From JAAYHV01 sp035268985 (GTDB lineage: Bacteria; Bacillota; Clostridia; Peptostreptococcales; Anaerovoracaceae): a stretch of 64,000 nucleotides of DNA. The notes beneath the pieces are model-generated. The model made no database searches and was not told where the DNA came from. It saw only the letters and a list, made by a program, of their open reading frames with translations. Where the stretch lies: NCBI GenBank assembly GCA_035268985.1, contig DATFJV010000096.1, forward strand, positions 41,274 through 105,273, written 5' to 3'. This document shows positions 55,001 through 63,533 of the stretch, in pieces (the stretch's first letter is position 1; every line of letters starts with the position of its first letter). The position numbers were made by a program, and so were the translations under genes.

Positions 55001-55543
55001 AAAGAGCAGAGGGGAGATATTTTATCTGCCACTGAAGAATTAAAAGATATAATACAAAATATGGATAAAACAATTAAGAAAAAGTTCAAAGAAAACTTTG
55101 ACAGAGTTGTAATTAATTTTGAGGAAATATTTAAAGAATTATTCAATGGTGGTTATGCAGAGCTTAGACTTGAGGATGAATCGAATCCACTGGAATCAGG
55201 GATTGAGATAGTAGCTCAACCACCAGGGAAAAAACTTAAAAATATTAATCTAATGTCTGGTGGTGAAAAAACAATGACTGCAATAGCTTTAATGTTTGCA
55301 GTATTAAAGTCAAAACCAACTCCATTTTGCATATTAGATGAGGTGGAAGCTGCCCTTGATGATAGTAATATTGAAAGGTTTTCTAAATATCTTAAAAAGT
55401 TTAAAGAAATACAGTTTACGTTGGTAACTCACCAAAGGGCTACTATGGAGCATGCTGATGTTTTATATGGCGTTACCATGCCAGAACATGGAATTTCTAA
55501 AGTACTTTCACTGAGAATGGGAGACGAATTTGCACTAGATTAA
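52004..55543 (+). CDS. smc: Chromosome segregation protein SMC
   Basis: An 1179-residue SMC ATPase from the TTG at 52004 (SD GAGAGGAG inside the end of rnc). The open frame reaches back to 51977 within rnc, but a start at 52004 gives the usual YFKRIEMHGFKSFAD opening. Order: Walker A VGPNGSGKSNISD, long coiled coil (about 170-495), hinge (about 500-670, YGTVADIIKVPDGLE to FVTLDGEVVNASGAITGG), second coiled coil (about 675-1000), then signature MSGGEKTMTAIAL and Walker B FCILDEVEAALDD. It folds and segregates the chromosome with ScpAB, which is not in the window. Confidence 0.97.
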   Translation: MYFKRIEMHGFKSFADPVCIEFHEGITCIVGPNGSGKSNISDAIRWVLGEQSPKLLRGGKMEEVIFAGTTDRKSRGMAEVTLVIDNSSGILPIEYNEVAIKRRMYRSGESEYLINNNQCRLKDIRELIMDTGIGVDGYSIIGQGKISDIVSLKPDNRREIFEEAAGVVMYKNRKTTAERKLESAKDNLDRVNDIINEIEERIGGLREESIKAKEFVELRERYKYLEINLTLNNIGNLDKSTEDLNTEILELKEKLEELENSRKESEDELDELMERSEKLDELSKEANDSLIKKVNDLNTISSQGKVNVERINSIDKDVDRLTDEISEINEKLSAENKKLEELAENEKELKLSKEKAESKLEEAIIELNSLNIKSKDCEGEIDSKKNRIIEINNENLKRKGEINTLNSYKESLNSRKNQIEFENSNGDKKSDEYKFQINEAESKLSENNETLRIYEIKEKEFNTNILDIDKKEQNVNKKIEDNNLKLNRSYARKNAIQEMENNYEGYNNAVKFSMKAGLDSIYGTVADIIKVPDGLELAIETALGGAMQNIVCKDDNTAKELINKLKNSGAGRATFLPLESVKGNRVSFNNDDGALGIAAELIDFDEKFIGVINYLLGRVIISKTMDDAVRLSKNMRNGARFVTLDGEVVNASGAITGGKYKNKSSNLIERKSEILKLEKTIKKLNALEETLKNEKSEIQERKEKILKEKEKINGAKQSILLENGNLKNQLDHIKALVKETGLAYDRYEKEIERIGNDLLDADQMIVKYQEEIKEAEEESEKLNQEVDSLIEGLESFEKEQEEKNEEIVSIRVEVNEFETKFLGLNELIERINDTIVDYEDDLNDDNEELEDILKEKELLCTGDDEAIEKQELLKLEKIELEKYIEEATKEKTSINKRYNEINEEQKNLINEKNEAQDKKYRAEIKLAKNETQLNNIKDRLWEDFEISFAEARDMKAENFPITAAGKELKEVKTRLKELGDVNVSSIEEYEKVSKRYEFLKEQRGDILSATEELKDIIQNMDKTIKKKFKENFDRVVINFEEIFKELFNGGYAELRLEDESNPLESGIEIVAQPPGKKLKNINLMSGGEKTMTAIALMFAVLKSKPTPFCILDEVEAALDDSNIERFSKYLKKFKEIQFTLVTHQRATMEHADVLYGVTMPEHGISKVLSLRMGDEFALD

Positions 55544-55555
55544 TGAGGGGTAAAA

Positions 55556-56452
55556 ATGGCATTATTTGAAAATAAAAGTCCTTTTAAAAAGTTTTCTGAA
55601 AGAATAACTGATATAATATTATCAAATCCTAAAGTGGATGAAGAATTCTTGGAAGAATTAGAAGAGGCATTAATAACTTCTGATATAGGAATGGATACAA
55701 CCGTTTATATAATGGAAGAATTAAGAAATAGAATAAGAAAAGAAAAATTAGATGATGGAGAAAAAGTCAAATTAGAATTAAAGAAAATAATTGCAGAGAT
55801 AATGGATAAGGGAGAAAGAAATTCAATAAGTGATAAAACTCCTTTAATTATACTTATGATTGGCATTAATGGAGGCGGGAAGACAACTTCCATAGGTAAA
55901 ATTGCAAATATATTTAAAAACCAAGGGAAATCGGTTTTACTAGCAGCTGCAGATACTTTCAGAGCTGCTGCAGCGGATCAATTATCAATATGGTCAGACA
56001 GGATTGGTGTTAGCGTTATTAGGCATAAAGAAGGTAGCGATCCTGCCGCGGTTATATATGATGCAATAATGTCTGCTAAAGCTAAGGAAATAGATGTGGT
56101 CATTTGTGATACAGCTGGTAGGCTTCAAAATAAGAAAAATTTAATGAAAGAACTTGAAAAAATAAATAAGATAATTGCAAGGGAATACCCTGAGGCAGAT
56201 AAAGAAACTTTGCTAGTGCTTGATGCTACAACTGGCAAAAATGCTATTAGTCAAGCTAAGGAATTTTCAGATATATCTGATGTAACTGGAATAGTATTAA
56301 CTAAGCTAGATGGTACTGCTAGAGGAGGAATAAGCATAACAATAGCCAATGAGTATGATATGGCTGTAAAATACATAGGAGTAGGCGAAGGCGTTGACGA
56401 CCTAAAACCTTTTCATCCTTTGGAGTTCGCGGGAGGAATATTTGATGAGTAA
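55556..56452 (+). CDS. ftsY: Signal recognition particle receptor FtsY
   Basis: A 298-residue SRP GTPase with only the N and G domains, the short Gram-positive form. GINGGGKTTSIGKIA is the P-loop (about 103-117), DTFRAAAADQL and DTAGRLQNK follow, and the C-terminal GVGEGVDDLKPFHP closes the G domain. It docks ribosome-SRP complexes on the membrane. The rnc-smc-ftsY order is conserved; ylxM-ffh is missing downstream. Its end overlaps der by 8 nt. Confidence 0.97.
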   Translation: MALFENKSPFKKFSERITDIILSNPKVDEEFLEELEEALITSDIGMDTTVYIMEELRNRIRKEKLDDGEKVKLELKKIIAEIMDKGERNSISDKTPLIILMIGINGGGKTTSIGKIANIFKNQGKSVLLAAADTFRAAAADQLSIWSDRIGVSVIRHKEGSDPAAVIYDAIMSAKAKEIDVVICDTAGRLQNKKNLMKELEKINKIIAREYPEADKETLLVLDATTGKNAISQAKEFSDISDVTGIVLTKLDGTARGGISITIANEYDMAVKYIGVGEGVDDLKPFHPLEFAGGIFDE

Positions 56453-57764
56453 ACCGGTATTAGCCGTAGTAGGCAGACCAAATGTGGGTAAATCTACATT
56501 TTTTAATAAAATAGTAGGGAAGAGGATTGCAATTGTTGCAGATACACCGGGCGTTACTAGAGATAGAATATATGCTGAAGCAGAATGGAATGGTGTAGAG
56601 TTTGCTATAATAGATACCGGTGGAATAGAGCCAAATACTTCTGATCCTATATTATCTCAAATGAGAGAACAAGCTCAAATAGCAATGGACACGTCTGATG
56701 CTATATTATTTATGGTGGATGGGAAAGAGGGTATCACCATAGCTGACAGCGAAGTAGCGACAATTTTAAGGAAAACAGGCAAGCGAGTAATATTAGTTGT
56801 AAATAAAATAGATAATCCCAAGAATGTTCCAGATGATTATTATGACTTCTATGAGCTTGGCTTAGGAGAACCTATACCTATAAGTTCTGCTAATATGCTT
56901 AATTTTGGTGATGTATTAGACGAAATTGTGGATAGTTTCCCTGAGAATATTTATGATGATGATTCAGATTCAATTAAAGTTGCGGTTATAGGAAAACCTA
57001 ATGTTGGAAAATCGTCTTTAATTAATGAATTAGTAAATGAAAATAGAGTAATTGTTTCCCCTGTGGCTGGTACAACGAGGGATTCTATAGATACTAAACT
57101 AACATATAAGGATGAGGAATATGTTTTAATTGATACTGCAGGCATAAGAAGAAAAAGCAAGGTCAATGAAAATATTGAAAGGTATAGTGTTATTAGAGCC
57201 ATTGCAGCTGTGGAGAGATGCGATGTATCTATTTTAATAATTGATGCACAAGAGGGACTAACTGAGCAAGATAAAAAGATTGTTGGCATAGCCCATGAAG
57301 CAGGTAAAGGTCTAGTTATAGTTGTAAATAAATGGGATTTAATTGAAAAAGAAACCAATACAATAAGGGATTACACTAGAAAAATCAAAAGTGAACTATT
57401 ATTTGCATCCTATGCGTCAGTAATTTTTATATCGGTTAAAAAACATGTAAGGGTTTTCGATGTAATGGATATGATAAGTCGAGTAGCACAAAGCAGAAGG
57501 AGAAGAATATCAACGGGGCAGCTTAACAATGTTGTGATTGACGCTACTATGATGAAGCAACCTCCTTCTGATAAGGGCAAAAGATTAAAGATATATTATG
57601 TTAGTCAAGTTGGAGTAAGCCCTCCGTTATTTTCATTTAAAATAAATTCAAGACCACTTATGCATTTTTCATATTCGAGATATTTAGAAAATAAAATAAG
57701 AGAAGCATTTGGTTTTGAGGGAACATCGATTAAATTTGTATTTAGAGAAAAAGGAGAAAAGTAA
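56445..57764 (+). CDS. der: Ribosome biogenesis GTPase Der (EngA)
   Basis: A 439-residue protein with two tandem GTPase domains: VGRPNVGKSTFFNK (about 8-21) with DTGGIEP, and GKPNVGKSSLINEL (about 181-194) with DTAGIRRKSKV. A C-terminal KH-like domain follows (about 350-439). Der acts in 50S assembly. The ATG at 56445 has SD GGGAGG at 8 nt; a TTG just before it is in frame but less likely. The gene is followed by plsY, whose Shine-Dalgarno is inside the end of der. Confidence 0.97.
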   Translation: MSKPVLAVVGRPNVGKSTFFNKIVGKRIAIVADTPGVTRDRIYAEAEWNGVEFAIIDTGGIEPNTSDPILSQMREQAQIAMDTSDAILFMVDGKEGITIADSEVATILRKTGKRVILVVNKIDNPKNVPDDYYDFYELGLGEPIPISSANMLNFGDVLDEIVDSFPENIYDDDSDSIKVAVIGKPNVGKSSLINELVNENRVIVSPVAGTTRDSIDTKLTYKDEEYVLIDTAGIRRKSKVNENIERYSVIRAIAAVERCDVSILIIDAQEGLTEQDKKIVGIAHEAGKGLVIVVNKWDLIEKETNTIRDYTRKIKSELLFASYASVIFISVKKHVRVFDVMDMISRVAQSRRRRISTGQLNNVVIDATMMKQPPSDKGKRLKIYYVSQVGVSPPLFSFKINSRPLMHFSYSRYLENKIREAFGFEGTSIKFVFREKGEK

Positions 57765-57765
57765 G

Positions 57766-58359
57766 ATGGAACTTTTTATTTGTATTATGCTAATTGTTTT
57801 ATCCTATTTAATGGGGAATATTTCACCATCAATTATCTTGGGTAAAATGAAAGGCGTAGATATTAAAAGTGAAGGAAGCGGAAATGCCGGGACTACAAAT
57901 GCTTTAAGATTATTAGGCGCAAAAGCAGGGCTTATCACGTTTTCCATGGATATAATAAAGGGGTTTATTCCTGTATTTTTGGCTATGACTTTTTCAACTT
58001 TTTATTGCGCTAGTATTTGTGTTTTAGCTGTTATATTTGGTCATATATGGCCAGTTATGTATAAGTACAAAGGAGGTAAGGGTGTCGCCACTTCAATCGG
58101 TGCAACTCTGGCAATTAATCCTGTTTTGACATTGATTATAACGGTTATTTCAATGAGTATGGTTGCAATAACTAAAAAAGTATCTGTTGGATCAATAACT
58201 GCTGCAATAATATATCCAATAGCAACTTTTATTTTCATTAAAGATTTTATGCCATTTGCAGTAATATTATGCATAACAATCATAATAAAACATAAAGAAA
58301 ATATAAAAAGATTAATTAACGGAGAAGAAAAGAATATATCAATTAAAAAGGAGAAATGA
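57766..58359 (+). CDS. plsY: Glycerol-3-phosphate acyltransferase PlsY
   Basis: A 197-residue membrane enzyme with about five or six helices that acylates glycerol-3-phosphate with PlsX-made acyl-phosphate. The three loop motifs are seen: SEGSGNAGTTNALR, KGGKGVATSIGATLAINP and HKENIKRLINGEE. The open frame extends upstream into der, but the ATG at 57766 with SD AAGGAG gives the normal start MELFICIML. It is adjacent to gpsA, which makes its substrate. Confidence 0.96.
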   Translation: MELFICIMLIVLSYLMGNISPSIILGKMKGVDIKSEGSGNAGTTNALRLLGAKAGLITFSMDIIKGFIPVFLAMTFSTFYCASICVLAVIFGHIWPVMYKYKGGKGVATSIGATLAINPVLTLIITVISMSMVAITKKVSVGSITAAIIYPIATFIFIKDFMPFAVILCITIIIKHKENIKRLINGEEKNISIKKEK

Positions 58360-58360
58360 T

Positions 58361-59365
58361 TTGAAAACTAATGTAGCTGTAATAGGCGGTGGAAGCTGGG
58401 GGACAGCATTAGCGCATACTTTAGGTAAAAATGGTCACAATGTTAGACTATGGGATATTGATAAAGATCTCATTGAATCTATGGAAAAAGATAGAGAAAA
58501 TAAAAAATATCTGCCTGGTGTAATACTAAATGAGAATATTGAATTATGTTTAAATAACTACGAAGCAATGGAAGAGGCAGAAGTTGTTCTATTTGCAGCT
58601 CCTGCACAAAAATTTAGATTGGCAATAAACAGTGCTAAAAAATATATTAGTGATGATAAAATCATAATAAATGTTGCTAAAGGTATAGAAATAGGAACAC
58701 ATATGAGGCTATCAGAAATAGCAAAAGAGTTTATACCAAATAATAGATATGTCGTATTGTCTGGGCCATCTCACGCTGAAGAAGTGGGTTTGGGAATCCC
58801 AACAACCGTATCTGCTGCCTCAGAAGACGAAAAAGCGGCAATGTTTGTACAAGAGCTTTTTTCAAATGAAAACTTTAGAGTTTATACCAATGAAGATGTT
58901 ACAGGTGTGGAATTAGGCGGAGCACTTAAAAATATTATAGCCCTAGGCGCAGGGATATCAGATGGTTTGGGTTACGGCGATAATACTAAAGCGGCGCTTA
59001 TGACAAGGGGAATAGCAGAGATGAAAAGGCTAGGAGTAAGACTTGGAGCCAATTCTGAAACTTTTTCTGGATTAGCAGGTGTTGGAGATTTAATTGTTAC
59101 ATGTACTAGTATGCACTCAAGAAATAGAAGATGCGGTATAATGATAGGCGAGGGAATGAAACCAAAAGACGCTGTCAAAGAAGTTGGAATGGTAGTTGAA
59201 GGCATCTTTACAGCAGAAGCAGCAATTGAACTTGCTAAAATTAATGAAGTAGAATTACCAATATCGGAAGGTATATATAAAATAGTACACGGAGATGTTG
59301 AGCCCAAGGGAGTAGCAAAACTGCTTATGGGACGTGAAAAGAAAGACGAAATGTTAATGTATTAG
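58361..59365 (+). CDS. gpsA: Glycerol-3-phosphate dehydrogenase [NAD(P)+]
   Basis: A 334-residue enzyme that reduces dihydroxyacetone phosphate to sn-glycerol-3-phosphate. Rossmann motif IGGGSWGTALA is at the N-terminus; LSGPSHAEEV and the catalytic Lys in GGALKNIIALGAGISDGLG follow. The TTG start at 58361 has SD AAAGGAG and lies one base after the plsY stop. The plsY-gpsA pairing provides the backbone for phospholipids. Confidence 0.97.
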   Translation: MKTNVAVIGGGSWGTALAHTLGKNGHNVRLWDIDKDLIESMEKDRENKKYLPGVILNENIELCLNNYEAMEEAEVVLFAAPAQKFRLAINSAKKYISDDKIIINVAKGIEIGTHMRLSEIAKEFIPNNRYVVLSGPSHAEEVGLGIPTTVSAASEDEKAAMFVQELFSNENFRVYTNEDVTGVELGGALKNIIALGAGISDGLGYGDNTKAALMTRGIAEMKRLGVRLGANSETFSGLAGVGDLIVTCTSMHSRNRRCGIMIGEGMKPKDAVKEVGMVVEGIFTAEAAIELAKINEVELPISEGIYKIVHGDVEPKGVAKLLMGREKKDEMLMY

Positions 59366-59376
59366 GAGGAAGTTAT

Positions 59377-60690
59377 TTGAATAATAAATATCATATTATC
59401 ACTTTTGGTTGTCAGATGAATGAGCATGATTCTGAAAATATTTCAGGAATGCTTACAAATCTAGGTTATGATGAATGCGATAATAAAGATAATGCGGATA
59501 TAGTTATTATAAATACTTGTAGCATAAGGGAAAATGCTGATAAAAGATTTTTTGGTACACTAGGTCAGTTGAAACATAAGAAAAAAAATAAAGATAATTC
59601 TATTATTGTAGTTTGTGGTTGTATGATGCAGCAAAATCACATAGTTGATGAATTAAAATCCAAATATCCGTGGGTGGATATAGTATTTGGCACTCATAAT
59701 ATTGAGGAGTTTCCCAAACTTTTGGAAAGAAGAATTGAAGCAAAAAAAAGGATAATTGAAATAAAAGAAGACAGGGATTGTATTCCAGACTTATTACCAA
59801 GTAAGAGATTATTTGGACACAAATCCTTTGTTAATATAACTTATGGTTGCAATAATTTCTGCAGTTATTGTATAGTTCCTTACACTAGAGGTAGAGAAAA
59901 AAGTAGAACCATAGATTCCGTTATAGATGAAGTTAAACTACTTGTATCAGATGGAGTTAAAGAGGTAACTTATTTAGGTCAAAATGTTAATTCTTTTAAG
60001 GACCCAAATGGAAGTGATATTTCAGATTTAATATATGCTACTAATGAAATTGAAGATTTAGAAAGAATAAGGTTTATGACATCTCATCCTAAGGATTTGT
60101 CCGATAAGCTTATAAAGGCTTATGTGGATTGTGATAAGCTTTGTAATTATATACATTTACCGGTTCAATCTGGTAGCAGTAGTGTTTTAAAGAATATGAA
60201 TAGAAAATATGACAGAGATAGGTATCTTAGCATTGTATATAAACTTAAGGAAGCTGTGCCTGAACTTACTATTTCTACAGATATTATTGTTGGTTTTCCA
60301 GGGGAAACCGAGAAAGACTTTTCAGATACCTTATCTTTAATAGAAGAAGTAAGATATGATTCAGCCTTTACTTTTCTTTATTCCATTAGAAAAGGAACCC
60401 CTGCTGCAAAATATGATAATCAAATACCAGAAGTTGTAAAACATGAAAGATTTAATAGACTTGTGGAGGTTGTAAATAGAATAAGCGGTGAAAAGAATAG
60501 CATGTATGAAGGCAAAATAGAAAAAGTATTAGTTGAGGGCAAAAGCAAAAACGATAGTAACAGACTTACTGGTAGAACAGAAGGTTTTAAACTAGTAAAT
60601 TTCGATGGAGATGAAAGCTTAATTGGAAGTATTGTAGATATAAAAATAACGAAAGGGAAGACTTTTAGTTTAGAGGGAGAATTGATTTGA
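59377..60690 (+). CDS. miaB: tRNA-2-methylthio-N6-dimethylallyladenosine synthase MiaB
   Basis: A 437-residue radical SAM methylthiotransferase for A37 of tRNA. The N-terminal UPF0004 domain has TFGCQMNEHDS, INTCSIRENA and VVCGCMMQQ (three cluster Cys). The radical SAM core has YGCNNFCSYCIVPYTRGRE (CxxxCxxC). A TRAM domain is at the C-terminus (about 370-437). The TTG start at 59377 has SD AGGAGGA. The end overlaps cls by 4 nt (TTGA). Confidence 0.97.
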   Translation: MNNKYHIITFGCQMNEHDSENISGMLTNLGYDECDNKDNADIVIINTCSIRENADKRFFGTLGQLKHKKKNKDNSIIVVCGCMMQQNHIVDELKSKYPWVDIVFGTHNIEEFPKLLERRIEAKKRIIEIKEDRDCIPDLLPSKRLFGHKSFVNITYGCNNFCSYCIVPYTRGREKSRTIDSVIDEVKLLVSDGVKEVTYLGQNVNSFKDPNGSDISDLIYATNEIEDLERIRFMTSHPKDLSDKLIKAYVDCDKLCNYIHLPVQSGSSSVLKNMNRKYDRDRYLSIVYKLKEAVPELTISTDIIVGFPGETEKDFSDTLSLIEEVRYDSAFTFLYSIRKGTPAAKYDNQIPEVVKHERFNRLVEVVNRISGEKNSMYEGKIEKVLVEGKSKNDSNRLTGRTEGFKLVNFDGDESLIGSIVDIKITKGKTFSLEGELI

Positions 60691-62162
60691 CAGAAATTTT
60701 TGAGGTAATAACATTTAGTAGAATAATGACTATAACCTACTTTCTTAACTTTATTATTTCAATGGCAATAATATTTTTAGAAAGGAAAAATCCTAGTGCA
60801 ACTTTAGCATGGATATTGGTTCTGTTTGCAGTGCCTATTGCAGGCATTTTTCTTTATATTGTCTTTTCTCAAAATATAAATAGATATCATATATTTAAGT
60901 TGTCACCAATTGAAGAAGATGCAGTTGATAGAATATTAGCATCTCAGATTAGTTATATGGAAAGTGGTGAATATCAATTTCCAAATGATGTTACCAAAAC
61001 ATGGGAACACATGATTAAGCTGAACCAAACTTATGGGCAAGCATATCTAACTGAAAATAATGAAATTGAACTAATAACTGATGGAAAACAGATGTATCAT
61101 AACTTGATGAATGATATAAGGCATGCTAAAAAGTCAATTAATGTTGAATTTTTTATTGTAAGAAATGATATAGTAGGCAAAAAGTTCATAGAATTACTGA
61201 CTAGAAAAGCACAAGAAGGTGTAGAAGTTAGATTTTTAATGGACGCCATGGGAAGTAGGATGATAAATGACTATATCTTAAGGGATTTTGCGAAAGCGGG
61301 TGGCAAATATTCATTCTTCTTTAAGCCTTTAGTAAAATACATGTTTGTAAAGTTTAACTATAGAAATCATAGAAAAATAACTATAATTGATGATGAAATA
61401 GGATATATAGGTGGATTCAACATAGGTAGAGAATACCTTGGATATAAGGAACGATTTGGATATTGGAGAGATACTCATGTAAGGCTTAGAGGAGATTCAA
61501 TAGTAGCCCTTAACCAAAGATTTTATTTAGATTGGAGATACGCATCGAAAGAAAAAATAAATCTTTTGGAAAGATGTATACCAAATGATTACACAGTTGG
61601 TAGAGCTATGGGTAATAATCCTATTCAAATAGTGTCTTGTGGCCCAGAATCAAGGAAACAGGAAATTAAACAAAGTCTTCTTAGAATGGTTACCTATGCT
61701 AAGAAAAATATATATATTCAAACTCCATATTTTGTTCCCGATAACACATTGTTTGATACTTTATATATGGCAGCAAATTCTGGTGTGGATGTTAGAATTA
61801 TGATACCTTGCATGCCGGACCATCCCTTTGTTTATGCTACTACTTTATCGTATGTAGGGGAGTTATTAGAAGCAGGGGTTAAGGTATATATTTATGAAAA
61901 TGGATTCTTGCATGTGAAAACCATGGTAGTTGACGGAGAGGTCGCCACAGTTGGTTCTGCAAATTTTGACAGAAGAAGCTTTATATTAAATTTTGAAGCA
62001 AATGCTTTTGTATATAAAAAAGAATTTGCAGAGGAAATGAAAAAAACTTTTGAAGATGATATAAAATTATCTAAAGAATTAACGTTAGAGGATTATAAAA
62101 ACAGGGGTGTATGGCAATCAACTAAGGAGTCAATATCAAGGTTATTGTCAGATGTATTATAA
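60687..62162 (+). CDS. cls: Cardiolipin synthase
   Basis: A 491-residue membrane enzyme that condenses phosphatidylglycerol to cardiolipin. It has two N-terminal membrane helices (about 10-60, PLDc_N: FLERKNPSATLAWILVLF) and two phospholipase-D HKD motifs: NHRKITIIDDEIGYIGGFN (about 228) and HVKTMVVDGEVATVGSANFD (about 410). Length and order match bacterial ClsA. The TTG start at 60687 overlaps the miaB stop. It sits with plsX, plsY, gpsA and cdsA in the lipid-related content of the window. Confidence 0.96.
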   Translation: MTEIFEVITFSRIMTITYFLNFIISMAIIFLERKNPSATLAWILVLFAVPIAGIFLYIVFSQNINRYHIFKLSPIEEDAVDRILASQISYMESGEYQFPNDVTKTWEHMIKLNQTYGQAYLTENNEIELITDGKQMYHNLMNDIRHAKKSINVEFFIVRNDIVGKKFIELLTRKAQEGVEVRFLMDAMGSRMINDYILRDFAKAGGKYSFFFKPLVKYMFVKFNYRNHRKITIIDDEIGYIGGFNIGREYLGYKERFGYWRDTHVRLRGDSIVALNQRFYLDWRYASKEKINLLERCIPNDYTVGRAMGNNPIQIVSCGPESRKQEIKQSLLRMVTYAKKNIYIQTPYFVPDNTLFDTLYMAANSGVDVRIMIPCMPDHPFVYATTLSYVGELLEAGVKVYIYENGFLHVKTMVVDGEVATVGSANFDRRSFILNFEANAFVYKKEFAEEMKKTFEDDIKLSKELTLEDYKNRGVWQSTKESISRLLSDVL

Positions 62163-62174
62163 GGGGGGAAAAAA

Positions 62175-63533
62175 ATGAGATTTTTAATTGCATTATGGTT
62201 TGGGAAATTAATTAATTTATTGATAAGTTTTGTTGATAAAACCAGAGGCACCAACCTTTCTGGTGAAAAAGCGCTTAAAGTAGACCCTAAAATGGTGAGC
62301 AAATTTAAAGGTATTGATGTAAATAAAGTGCTGATTGTTACAGGTACCAACGGCAAATCTACTTCGGCTAATTTAATTACGCATATATTTAAAAGCAATA
62401 ATAAAAATATTATAGCAAATTTGCAAGGTGCGAATTTGATTAGTGGCGTTGCTTCATTATTCATAAAAAATTCTAGTTTATTAGGGAAAATAAAAGCAGA
62501 ATATGTAGTGCTTGAAGTTGATGAAAGATTTGTACCAAAGGTTTTGGAGCAAATACCAGCAAGAAATTTATTAATTACTAATTTACAAAAAGACCAAGTA
62601 CAAAGAAACGGTGATCCGGATATTATTTGTAGAATACTAAAGCCTGCAATTACTGAAGATATGAAATTATTTTTGAATAATGAGGAACCAAGGACTAAAT
62701 CCTTTGAAAAACTAAGCAAAAACATAGTAACTTACGGAGTGCACAAGCATGACGAAGCTTTTATAAAAGATGAGACATTTCCTACTATGTCGTGTCCTTT
62801 ATGCTATCATAAGATTGAATTTAAATATTTTAACAACGATGGAATGGGTGCTTTTAGCTGTAATAATTGTGGCTTCCAAAACAACAAGGAGGCTAAATAT
62901 TCAATATATGATGTAAATTTCAATGAATATTCATTTAAATATGACGAAACAGATTTTATAATGCCATATAATTCGCCATATATGTGCTATAATTACGCAG
63001 CGGCAATTGCGGTGGCGAAGGAAATTGCAAACATATTGCCGGAAGATGCATCTAAATCATTTAAAAGTTTTAAAAATGTAAGTGGCAGATTTGAAATATT
63101 AGAATATAAAGAAAAAACTATAAAGTATATGAGAATTAAGCAGGAAAACCCTGAAACACTGCAAACTTGCATAAATGTTATGAGTTCTGACCCTAGTAAA
63201 AAAATGGTATGCTTAGGTCTTTGCCCATTGATAGACATGATACCACATTATCTAAATAGTTTTTATGCATATGATTGTGATTTTAAAAAGCTTGCAAATC
63301 AAGATGTTGAAAGATATTTTTGTTTTTCAGATGGTGTTTGCTATGATACAGCTAAAAGATTGATACTTGAAGGAGTATCTCCTGAGAAGATAACTGTAGT
63401 CAATTCAGAGGATGTAAAAACATTGTTTGGGGAAATAGATAAAGTTGAAACTAATAATATCTATCTGATAACTTGGTTAAAAACTTTTAAACATATGAAG
63501 AAGTATTATGATAAGGAGATATTAAATGGATAA
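62175..63533 (+). CDS. murT: MurT-like Mur ligase family protein, divergent
   Basis: A 452-residue Mur-ligase-fold protein resembling MurT, the ligase half of the lipid II isoglutaminyl synthase (amidates glutamate of the peptidoglycan stem). The ATP-binding motif VTGTNGKSTSANLI (about 55-68), LEVDER and a zinc ribbon in the middle (CPLC at 207-210 and CNNC at 229-232) agree with the family. However, the TN-RDQLDRYGE motif is changed to TNLQKDQVQRNGD, and the C-terminal aspartate-rich segment (DGRDVSW type, which supplies the Asp of the GatD triad) is not found; instead CLGLCPLIDMIPHYLNSFY is seen. The gene overlaps the gatD-like gene by 8 nt. SD AAGGGGGG. Confidence 0.8.
   Translation: MRFLIALWFGKLINLLISFVDKTRGTNLSGEKALKVDPKMVSKFKGIDVNKVLIVTGTNGKSTSANLITHIFKSNNKNIIANLQGANLISGVASLFIKNSSLLGKIKAEYVVLEVDERFVPKVLEQIPARNLLITNLQKDQVQRNGDPDIICRILKPAITEDMKLFLNNEEPRTKSFEKLSKNIVTYGVHKHDEAFIKDETFPTMSCPLCYHKIEFKYFNNDGMGAFSCNNCGFQNNKEAKYSIYDVNFNEYSFKYDETDFIMPYNSPYMCYNYAAAIAVAKEIANILPEDASKSFKSFKNVSGRFEILEYKEKTIKYMRIKQENPETLQTCINVMSSDPSKKMVCLGLCPLIDMIPHYLNSFYAYDCDFKKLANQDVERYFCFSDGVCYDTAKRLILEGVSPEKITVVNSEDVKTLFGEIDKVETNNIYLITWLKTFKHMKKYYDKEILNG

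Noticed and set aside
54514..55146. A 210-codon reverse-strand open frame within smc
   Set aside because: It is a Ser/Leu/Phe-rich shadow of the coiled-coil coding strand, with no start signals. Similar shadows in rseP, ileS and infB were rejected for the same reason.
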